Source: Oxalobacteraceae bacterium UBA4003
GTDB taxonomy: Bacteria; Pseudomonadota; Gammaproteobacteria; Burkholderiales; Burkholderiaceae_D
Direction of reading: 5' to 3'
Length of the DNA: 40,779 nucleotides
Assembly (NCBI GenBank): GCA_002384815.1
Contig: DGBN01000060.1
Span: 634-41,412 of the forward strand
Shown here: in pieces, positions 7,086 to 15,100 of the stretch
Layout: every line of letters begins with the position of its first letter
Numbering within the stretch: the stretch's first letter is position 1
Position numbers and translations under genes: made by a program
Notes under the pieces: model-generated
The model's input: the letters and a program-made list of their open reading frames with translations, nothing else
What the model was told of the DNA's origin: nothing
Database searches by the model: none

Positions 7086-9211
7086 TGAAATATAAATATC
7101 GTCTCATGCTGGCATTGGTGGGCTTATGGTTTGGGCATGGCGGGATTGCTGCAGCGTTCGAGAATGCAGTAAAGCAGATCCAGGTGCGCCAGGAGGGTGA
7201 TCAGGTATTGCTCAAGGTGCAAATGGCCGCGCCATTAAAGTCCTTGCCGGGCAATTGGAGTGTGGTTGAGCCGCCACGCGTGGTGTTTGATTTTCCTGAC
7301 ACAGAGAATCAGTCGGGGAAAACGTCACAAAAATTAAATGTGGGCGATTTGAAAAGCCTGAATATTGTTCAGACTGAAAGCTTGACGCGCTTGGTGCTTA
7401 ATTTGCACCGGTCGACAAAGTTTTCAACGGAGCTTGTCGGGGATGTGCTGTTCGTTAAATTACAAACCCAACCCAGAGTTGCAAGCCAGGAAGCGGCACC
7501 AAGCAGCTATCAACCTGCCGTAACAAAGCGTAGCAAAATTGCCGAGCCGAATGCCGCAGTCCGTGACCTTGCTTTCCGTCGTGGCGGTGATGGCGAGGCA
7601 TTGATCCTGGTTGATTTGACGGATGGCTCTGTCCCCGTGGATATCCGTCGCGCAGGGAGTGGATTGACTGTCGAGCTCAAGGGGGTCGAGTTGCCTGATC
7701 GCCTGAAAAATCGGCGTGATGTCACTGACTTTGCAACACCCGTAAAAACGATTACATCGCGCGCGGATGGCGATCTGACGCGGTTGGAGATAGAGGCGGC
7801 TGGCCGGTGGTTCCATCAGGCGCATGTGACTAACAACCAGCTGGTGATTGAGGTGAAGATTCCGCCGGTGGATGATGCCAACAAGCTGGTGCAATCAGGC
7901 CAGCAAGGGAAAAGAGTATCCATTAACTTCTTTGATGCCGATGCGGCGATGGTGCTCCGCACGCTCGCAGAGATTTCAGGCAAAAACGTATTGATTGACC
8001 CTTCCCTGAGCGGCCGCCGGGTGACGGCAAATCTTGATAACCTTCCTTACGATCAGGCGCTGGATATCATCATGACGCAGGTTAATGCAGCCATGCGTGT
8101 ACGCGATGAAGTGGTTGTGTTTGGCGACCGTGCGGCACTGCAAAAGCGTGACCAGGATATAGCCGACGAAACGGCGCGGGCAGCGGATACGGCGCCGCTT
8201 GTGTCAGAAACATTCACCTTGAGCTATATCAAGCCATCAGAGCTGGCGGCATTGATTCTAGTCAATGCCGCCCAGGCAGGAGGGGCGAAAGATCTTGTCA
8301 AAACAGAAGTTGGGGCTAATGCGCAGCCTAGTTCAACCAAAGACGTAAAGGGGGGGGGCATGCTGTCGCCACGTGGCAGCATGGGCGTTCACGACGTGAC
8401 ACAGAAGTTTTTTCTGCGCGATATTGGATCTGTAGTGGAGGCGATTCGAGAGGTTATCCGGAATGTGGACGTCCCGCCCAAGCAGGTGATGATAGAGGCG
8501 CGCATCGTTGAAGCATCAACTGGTTTCTCACAGTCTTTGGGAACCCGCTTGAGGTACTTTGGTAGTGGCGTTACCACATTGGGGGGGGGAGTTCAGGCTG
8601 CGCTTGGAACGCCGACATCGAGTCAAGGGTTCGGTACGAACTTTAACGCAGTGGGCAGCACGGCAATTAATTTGATGCTGTTTAATAAAGCGGCTACCCG
8701 CTTGCTTACCCTTGAGTTACTGGCGGCAGAAGCGGATGCTAAAAATAAGACAGTTTCCGCGCCGCGCGTAGTGACGCAGAACCGTAAGAGCGCAAAAATC
8801 AACAATACGCAACAAGTGACCTTGCTGGTGGGTGTGAATGCGCAGACAGGCTTGCCGATTTATCAAACCTACTCTGCGCCGCTGACGTTGGATGTGACGC
8901 CATCGATCACGCCCGATAATAAGATCAGTATGGAGTTGAAAATTGAGAAGGGCACGATTACCAATGTCACCACCGGTAGCTTGGATACCAATACATTGAA
9001 TACCAATGTGATCGTCGAAAATGGTGGCACAGTGGTCATCGGCGGCTTTGCGCGGGATAACGATATTAGTTCGGAAGAGCGCGTTCCGTTGCTGGGTGAT
9101 TTACCTTACGTTGGCTTTTTGTTTAAAGCGAAAACGCGCCAGCAAAACCGTTCTGAATTGCTGGTATTCATTACGCCGCGGATTATTGCGGAGACGCTGG
9201 CGCAACGGTAG
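7085..9211 (+). CDS. pilQ: Type IV pilus secretin PilQ
   Basis: PilQ forms the outer-membrane gated channel through which the pilus fibre passes. The 708-aa product has a signal peptide (cleavage near IAAA-FE), two AMIN peptidoglycan-binding domains (about 25-110 and 150-260), an N0/STN domain (INFFDADAAMVLRTLAEISG, about 280-350), an N1 domain, and the C-terminal secretin domain (about 455-705) ending with VPLLGDLPYVGFLF and ELLVFITPRII. ATG at 7085 follows AGGGGG; the TTG one codon earlier is a less likely start. Two 9-G homopolymers interrupt the coding sequence, at Lys422-Gly425 and Leu499-Gly502, and both keep the frame open. Confidence 0.97.
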   Translation: MKYKYRLMLALVGLWFGHGGIAAAFENAVKQIQVRQEGDQVLLKVQMAAPLKSLPGNWSVVEPPRVVFDFPDTENQSGKTSQKLNVGDLKSLNIVQTESLTRLVLNLHRSTKFSTELVGDVLFVKLQTQPRVASQEAAPSSYQPAVTKRSKIAEPNAAVRDLAFRRGGDGEALILVDLTDGSVPVDIRRAGSGLTVELKGVELPDRLKNRRDVTDFATPVKTITSRADGDLTRLEIEAAGRWFHQAHVTNNQLVIEVKIPPVDDANKLVQSGQQGKRVSINFFDADAAMVLRTLAEISGKNVLIDPSLSGRRVTANLDNLPYDQALDIIMTQVNAAMRVRDEVVVFGDRAALQKRDQDIADETARAADTAPLVSETFTLSYIKPSELAALILVNAAQAGGAKDLVKTEVGANAQPSSTKDVKGGGMLSPRGSMGVHDVTQKFFLRDIGSVVEAIREVIRNVDVPPKQVMIEARIVEASTGFSQSLGTRLRYFGSGVTTLGGGVQAALGTPTSSQGFGTNFNAVGSTAINLMLFNKAATRLLTLELLAAEADAKNKTVSAPRVVTQNRKSAKINNTQQVTLLVGVNAQTGLPIYQTYSAPLTLDVTPSITPDNKISMELKIEKGTITNVTTGSLDTNTLNTNVIVENGGTVVIGGFARDNDISSEERVPLLGDLPYVGFLFKAKTRQQNRSELLVFITPRIIAETLAQR
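8350..8358 (+). repeat. 9-G homopolymer within pilQ (first)
   Basis: Nine consecutive G residues encode the end of Lys422 through Gly425 in the linker between the N1 and secretin domains. Tracts of this length are prone to slipped-strand mispairing, which would frameshift PilQ. Neighbouring genes contain no G tract this long that I noticed. Confidence 0.9.
8581..8589 (+). repeat. 9-G homopolymer within pilQ (second)
   Basis: Nine consecutive G residues encode the end of Leu499 through Gly502 inside the secretin domain (TTLGGGVQ). It lies 231 bases after the first tract and in the same codon phase, so one-base slippage at either tract would truncate the channel-forming domain. Confidence 0.9.
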
Positions 9212-9236
9212 GCGTCAAACCTCGGGCTTGTGTCTT

Positions 9237-9264
9237 TTAAAGAGCCGCCCTTGCGGCTCTTTAA
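9237..9264. terminator. Hairpin terminator between pilQ and aroK
   Basis: A perfect 12-bp inverted repeat (TTAAAGAGCCGC / GCGGCTCTTTAA) with a CCTT loop lies 25 bases after the pilQ stop. The U-tract on the plus strand is part of the stem and short (CTTTAA), so termination may be partial, allowing read-through into aroKB. Confidence 0.62.
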
Positions 9265-9290
9265 CCGTGCGCTGATAGAATTCAACGATC

Positions 9291-9815
9291 ATGCGGAATG
9301 AAAATATATTCTTGGTTGGCATGCCGGGCGCCGGTAAAACAACGGTTGGCCGCCAATTGGCGCGTCGGCTGCAACGCAAGTTTGTAGATGCGGACCATGA
9401 AATCGAAGTGCGTGCCGGTATCAAAATCCCGCTCATTTTCGAGCAGCAAGGCGAGGCGGGTTTTCGTGAGCAGGAGGCGCGGGTGATCAAGGATCTGGCA
9501 GGGCAGTCGAATTTGATTGTGGCAACCGGTGGCGGGGCGGTCTTAAGGCCAGAGAACCGCGCGGCGATGAAGCAAAGCGGGTTGATTGTCTATCTGCGTG
9601 TGGCGCCACGCGTGCTTTATGAGCGCACGCGGCACGATACGAATCGCCCTTTATTGCAGGTAGCCAATCCGATGATGAAAATTGAAGAGTTGTTCACCCA
9701 GCGTGACCCGGTGTACCAGGATGTTTCCGATTTGGTGGTCACCAGCGCTGGCGGCAGTGTTTTTTACATGGTTACTCATATCGAGCGGGAGTTACGCAAG
9801 CGATGCGCTGCCTGA
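9291..9815 (+). CDS. aroK: Shikimate kinase
   Basis: Shikimate kinase phosphorylates shikimate to shikimate 3-phosphate in aromatic amino-acid synthesis. The 174-aa product has the Walker A loop GMPGAGKTT (residues 10-18), the shikimate-binding DADHEIE segment, ATGGGAVL, and the lid and adenine region ERTRHDTNRPLL. The length is typical. No strong Shine-Dalgarno precedes the ATG. It overlaps aroB by 13 bases, the conserved proteobacterial aroKB pair, and follows the pil operon as in many beta- and gammaproteobacteria. Confidence 0.96.
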   Translation: MRNENIFLVGMPGAGKTTVGRQLARRLQRKFVDADHEIEVRAGIKIPLIFEQQGEAGFREQEARVIKDLAGQSNLIVATGGGAVLRPENRAAMKQSGLIVYLRVAPRVLYERTRHDTNRPLLQVANPMMKIEELFTQRDPVYQDVSDLVVTSAGGSVFYMVTHIERELRKRCAA

Positions 9816-10897
9816 ATGTCGAGCTGGCCGAGCGCCGTTACCCCATTTTGATTGGCGACGGCCTGTTGCGCGATGCGGAAGTTTTCCGTCCGTATATCAA
9901 TGGCACGCGGGTTGCCATTGTCAGCAATACAACGGTTGCGCCCTTGTATCTTGAGGCGCTGACGGCCAGTGCGCAAAAAGTCGGCGCTGGCGTGACGGCG
10001 ATCATCCTGCCCGATGGTGAGCAATTCAAGACCTGGGCGTCACTCAACACGATTTACGATGCCCTGCTCGCTGCGCGCTGCGATCGCACCACAACGCTGA
10101 TTGCCCTCGGTGGCGGCGTGATCGGAGACCTGACCGGGTTTGCGGCGGCGACTTATCAGCGGGGCATTCCGTTTATACAAGTGCCGACCACTTTATTGTC
10201 GCAAGTCGATTCTTCTGTGGGCGGGAAAACGGGGATCAACCATCCGCGCGGCAAGAACATGATCGGCGCCTTTTGGCAGCCCAGGCTGGTGGTGGCTGAT
10301 ACCTCGACCTTGCAAACCTTGCCGATGCGCGAGCTTTCTGCCGGGCTGGCGGAAGTGATCAAATACGGCTTGATCCGGGATTTGCCTTTTCTGGCATGGC
10401 TGGAGGCCAACATGGAGCGCCTGCTCGCCAAGGATGGGGATGCCCTGGGGCATGCCATTGAGCAATCCTGCCGCAACAAGGCGGAGGTGGTCGCTGACGA
10501 TGAGTTTGAAACCGCCAAGGAAGGCGGGCGTGCGCTGTTGAATCTAGGCCACACCTTTGGCCACGCGATTGAATCGGGCATGGGTTACGGCAATTGGCTG
10601 CATGGCGAGGCGGTGGCGGCCGGGACGGTGATGGCCGCTGAGCTCTCGCACCGCCTGGGGTGGTTGTCTGCGGAGGAGGTGGCGCGGATACGCGCCTTAT
10701 TGCAGCGGGCCGGCTTGCCAACAGCGGGCCCCGTGTTGGGGGCTGAGCGTTATCTTGAATTCATGGCGCATGACAAGAAGGTGTTGGCTGGGCGCTTGCG
10801 CCTGGTGCTGCTGCGCTCGATTGGCCGTGCCGTGACTTATCGCGATGCGGCGAATGAGGATATTGCCGCGACGATCAGGGCATGCTGTCATGGCTGA
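9803..10897 (+). CDS. aroB: 3-Dehydroquinate synthase
   Basis: AroB cyclises DAHP to 3-dehydroquinate, the second shikimate-pathway step, using NAD and a divalent metal. The 364-aa product has the NAD-binding region GGGVIGDLTGFAAATYQRGI, QVPTTLLSQVDSSVGGKTGI, and the metal-ligand His motif NLGHTFGHAIE. The ATG lies within the end of aroK, with GGGAG about 11 bases upstream. The 3' end overlaps the start of dgt by 8 bases, so aroK-aroB-dgt is probably one transcript. Confidence 0.97.
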   Translation: MRCLNVELAERRYPILIGDGLLRDAEVFRPYINGTRVAIVSNTTVAPLYLEALTASAQKVGAGVTAIILPDGEQFKTWASLNTIYDALLAARCDRTTTLIALGGGVIGDLTGFAAATYQRGIPFIQVPTTLLSQVDSSVGGKTGINHPRGKNMIGAFWQPRLVVADTSTLQTLPMRELSAGLAEVIKYGLIRDLPFLAWLEANMERLLAKDGDALGHAIEQSCRNKAEVVADDEFETAKEGGRALLNLGHTFGHAIESGMGYGNWLHGEAVAAGTVMAAELSHRLGWLSAEEVARIRALLQRAGLPTAGPVLGAERYLEFMAHDKKVLAGRLRLVLLRSIGRAVTYRDAANEDIAATIRACCHG

Positions 10898-12014
10898 GAT
10901 GGCACCCTATGCCATCACCGATGGCGCGAGCCGCGGGCGTGTTGTCAAAGAGCCGCCGCCCAGTGCGCGCAGTGAGTTTCAGCGCGATCGGGATCGGATT
11001 GTCCATTCGGCCGCTTTTCGTCGGCTGGAATATAAAACCCAGGTTTTTGTCAATCATGAAGGCGATTTGTTCCGTACGCGCCTGACGCACAGCATTGAAG
11101 TCGCGCAAATCGCGCGTACCATTGCGCGCGCCTTGCGGGTCAATGATGATCTGGCCGAAGCGATTGCCTTGGCGCATGACTTGGGGCACACGCCTTTTGG
11201 CCATGCGGGGCAAGATGCGTTAAACGAATGCATGCAAGCCCATGGCGGGTTTGAACATAACTTGCAGTCGTTGCGCATAGTTCAGCAGCTGGAGCAGCAT
11301 TACGCCAGTTTTGACGGCTTGAATCTCATGTTTGAAACGCAAGAAGGCATACTCAAGCACTGCTCGCCCGCCCGGGCGCGCACGTTGGGTGCGCTAGGCG
11401 AGCGTTTCCTCAACGGCAGGCAGCCTTCGCTGGAGGCGCAAGTGTGCAACCTGGCGGATGAAATCGCCTATAACAATCACGATGTCGATGATGGTTTGCG
11501 CTCGGGCTTGATCACATTGGGGCAACTGCGCAGCGTGAAACTATTTAGCCGGCACTTGGCCGAGGTGGATCGTCAGTTCCCGGGGCTTGCCGACCGGCGC
11601 CGCATTCATGAAACAATACGCTGCATCATTGGCGCGCAAGTCGCTGATTTGCTGGTTGAGTCGGCAAGCCGAATAACTCGGTCCGCACCGCAAACCGCGC
11701 CGGATGTGTTTGCCGCGCCGCCCTTGATCGCTTTTTCGGCGGCCATGCATGAAGAGAATCGCGCCTTGAAAATGTTTTTGCGCGAGCAGCTTTACCGTCA
11801 CTATCAGGTGGTGCGCATGACAACCAAGGCGCAACGCGTGATTCGTGAGCTGTTCTCCGCATTCATGGCTGAGCCGCGGCTATTGCCGCCGCAATATCAG
11901 GAAATTGCCAGTGCTGAAAGTTTGGCGCGGGCGACGTCTGATTACATCGCCGGCATGACTGACCGTTACGCGATCAAAGAACACCGCCGTTTATTTTTGG
12001 TCGGTGAGGCGTAA
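10890..12014 (+). CDS. dgt: Deoxyguanosinetriphosphate triphosphohydrolase-like protein (HD domain)
   Basis: This HD-superfamily dNTP triphosphohydrolase cleaves dNTPs to deoxynucleosides and tripolyphosphate. Metal-binding residues appear in RTRLTHSIEVAQIARTI and AIALAHDLGHTPFGHAGQ (the HD pair), with a later conserved LADEIAYNNHDVDDGL. The N-terminal RDRDRIVHSAAFRRLEYKTQVF is the signature of the dgt type-2 subfamily. I chose the ATG at 10890 (374 aa), which overlaps aroB; ATG at 10899 is an alternative, and the open frame itself reaches back to 10845. Which dNTPs it prefers cannot be read from sequence. Confidence 0.93.
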   Translation: MAEMAPYAITDGASRGRVVKEPPPSARSEFQRDRDRIVHSAAFRRLEYKTQVFVNHEGDLFRTRLTHSIEVAQIARTIARALRVNDDLAEAIALAHDLGHTPFGHAGQDALNECMQAHGGFEHNLQSLRIVQQLEQHYASFDGLNLMFETQEGILKHCSPARARTLGALGERFLNGRQPSLEAQVCNLADEIAYNNHDVDDGLRSGLITLGQLRSVKLFSRHLAEVDRQFPGLADRRRIHETIRCIIGAQVADLLVESASRITRSAPQTAPDVFAAPPLIAFSAAMHEENRALKMFLREQLYRHYQVVRMTTKAQRVIRELFSAFMAEPRLLPPQYQEIASAESLARATSDYIAGMTDRYAIKEHRRLFLVGEA

Positions 12015-12047
12015 CCCGGCTTAAGTGTGGGGACTCGCTTAACTGTA

Positions 12048-12076
12048 TTGAGTTTGCACGGTTTTGACGGTATATT
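12048..12076 (+). promoter_or_regulatory. Predicted sigma-70 promoter for gltBD
   Basis: TTGAGT (12048-12053, 4 of 6) and TATATT (12071-12076, 5 of 6) are separated by exactly 17 bases. This predicts a start near 12083 and a leader of about 90 bases before gltB. It is the best-matching promoter in the 160-base gap after dgt. Confidence 0.6.
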
Positions 12077-12174
12077 TATCAGTTCCGCCGCCTTTTTGAG
12101 GGTGACCTAATCCAAGCCGGGGATGTTGGCTTTCCCCCTGCTTTCTTATCCGTTGTATTACAAGGAATGACACG

Positions 12175-15100
12175 ATGGTATTCCCCCAGCGCCAAGGGTT
12201 GTACGACCCCCTACGAGAACATGATGCCTGTGGCGTCGGCTTTGTGGCCCACATTAAAAATGTGAAAAGCCATACGATTGTTCAGCAAGGCTTGAACATT
12301 CTGAGCAATCTTGAACACCGCGGTGCAACAGGTTACGACCCATTGTTAGGGGATGGCGCAGGTATTTTGCTCCAGTTGCCTGACTTGTTTTTGCGCGAAG
12401 AGGCGTTAAAGCAGGATATTGCGCTTCCCGGTGCGGGTGAGTATGCCTGCGGCAACATTTTTTTGCCGCAATCCGTCAATGGGCGTTCAGCTTGCGAGTC
12501 CGTGATGGCGCGGGTGATTCATGAAGAAGGGCAGCATTTTCTAGGTTGGCGCGATGTGCCACGGGATAATTCCGGTTTGGCGCAAGCGGCGAAGGATATT
12601 GAGCCGGTGGTGCGCCAGGTGTTTATTGGCCAAGGCGGGCAATGCGCTGATCAGGCTGCTTTTGAGCGCAAGCTGTTTGTCATTCGCAAGCGTGTTGAGC
12701 ATGAAGTGCGGCGTTTGCGGTTGGCGGACGTCAAGCAGTTCTACATTACTTCGCTGTCCTCGCGCACGATTGTGTATAAAGGCATGTTGCTGGCCGAGCA
12801 AGTGGGTAGTTACTTTCTCGACTTGCAAGACGAGCGCTTGGTTTCTGCTATTGCCTTGGTGCATCAGCGCTTTTCCACAAACACTTTCCCGACCTGGGAT
12901 CTGGCGCACCCGTTCCGCATGATTGCGCACAACGGCGAAATCAATACCGTGCGCGGCAATATCAACTGGATGGCGGCGCGGCAAAAAGCCATGCGTTCCC
13001 AGTGGTTGGGCGAGGATCTGGATAAATTGTGGCCGCTGATTGTTGATGGGCAGTCCGACTCGGCGAGTTTTGACAATGCCTTGGAACTGCTCGTGATGGG
13101 CGGATATTCCCTGCCCCACGCGATGATGATGCTGATTCCCGAAGCTTGGGCCAGCAACGGCTTGATTGACGAAGAGCGGCGCGATTTTTATGAGTTCCAT
13201 GCCGCAGTCATGGAGCCGTGGGATGGCCCGGCAGCGGTGGCCTTCACCGATGGCCGCCAGATCGGCGCCACGCTGGACCGCAATGGTTTGCGCCCGGCGC
13301 GCTATCTGATAACGGATGATGATATTGTATTGATGGCATCCGAAATGGGGGTGTTGAAGTTCCCGGAAGAAAAAATCATCAAGAAATGGCGCTTGCAACC
13401 GGGGAAGATGTTCCTGATTGATCTGGAAGCCGGACGCATCATTGATGACGGGGAGCTCAAGCATGCAATAGCGACCGGGCAGCCTTACGGCAAATGGGTA
13501 AAGGAATCCCGCCTGTTCTTGTCTGACTTGCCCGAGGGCCGTAAGTCAGGCCTGAAATTAAATGCATCATTGCTGGATGTTCAGCAGGCATTTGGCTATA
13601 CCCAGGAGGACTTGAAATTCATCCTGGCGCCCATGGCCGAAAACGGCGAAGAAGCCACCGGCTCGATGGGCAATGATGCCGCCTTGCCGATTTTGTCCGC
13701 GCGGTCCAAGCCGCTGTATTCCTACTTCAAGCAGCTCTTCGCCCAGGTGACCAATCCGCCGATTGATCCGATCCGTGAAGAAATCGTCATGTCGCTCACC
13801 AGCTTCATCGGCCCCAAGCCGAATTTGCTCGGTATTGCCAATGACGATGATGAGCCTTTGACGCCACGTCTGGAAGTCACGCACCCCGTGCTGCTGGATG
13901 AGGACTTCACGCGTCTGGTGTCCATTGATAAAACCACGAAGGGGCGCTTTAAATCGCTGGTGCTGGATATGACCTATCCCGTCACAGCGGGCGCTGAGGG
14001 TTGTGCGTCTGCGCTAGAGGCATTGACTGCGGCAGCCGAGAAATCGGTGGCGGATGGTTACAACATCATTGTCTTGTCTGATCGCGCGGTGTCCGCCGAG
14101 TCTGTGGCGATTCCGGCCTTGCTGGCTTGCGCCGCGGTGCATCACCACTTGATCAAAAAGGGTTTGCGCACCAACACCGGCTTGGTTGTTGATACTGGCT
14201 CCGTGCGCGAAGTGCACCATGTGGCGCTGCTCGCCGGTTACGGCGCTGAGGCGGTATGTCCCTGGTTGGCTTTGGCTACCCTTGCCGAGCAGGCCGGCAA
14301 GGCAGGCAAGGGCGCGCCGGATGCGCAGAAGCAGTTTGTTAAGGCAGTGGGCAAGGGTTTGAACAAAGTCATGTCCAAGATGGGGATTTCGACCTATCAA
14401 TCTTATTGTGGCGCGCAGATTTTTGAAGCCATTGGCCTGAGTTCTGCCTTTGTGGCGGCGTACTTCAAAGGCACTGCCACGCAAATTGAAGGCATTGGTT
14501 TGCTTGAAGTGGCGGAAGAGGCCGTGCGTGTGCATCGGGCGGCATTTTCTGGCGACCCAGTGCTGGTCGATAACCTGGACGCGGGGGGCGAGTATGCCTA
14601 TCGCATCCGTGGCGAAGATCACCTATGGACGCCGGATTCGATTGCCAAGTTGCAGCATGCGACGCGCTCGGGCCAGTATGGCACTTACAAAGAATATGCC
14701 AAGTTGATCAACGATCAGACCCGCCGCCACTTGACCTTGCGCGGCTTGTTTGAGCTGCGCCCGGCCGGTACGCCCGTGCCGCTGGACGAGGTTGAATCAG
14801 CCAAGGAAATCGTTAAGCGCTTTGCCACGGGCGCGATCTCGTTAGGGGCCATCTCGACCGAATCGCACACCACGCTGGCCATTGCGATGAACCGCATTGG
14901 CGGCAAATCGAATACTGGCGAAGGCGGCGAGGATCCGCGCCGCTTTGAAAAAGTCGGCGCTGGCGAGACGGTGGCCAGTGTCATCGGCGCGGACCGTGTT
15001 GAGGCGCATATCCCATTGCGAGAGGGCGACAGCCTGCGCTCCGCCATCAAGCAAGTGGCCTCTGGCCGCTTTGGGGTGACCGCGGAATATCTGACCAATG

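Noticed and set aside
10845..10889. Longer dgt start inside aroB
   Set aside because: The extension (MRRMRILPRRSG) is the aroB 3' coding sequence in another frame and is not expected in Dgt; ATG at 10890 fits better.
12541..13464. Minus-strand ORF (307 codons) antisense to gltB
   Set aside because: Shadow of codon-biased gltB; no recognisable domain.
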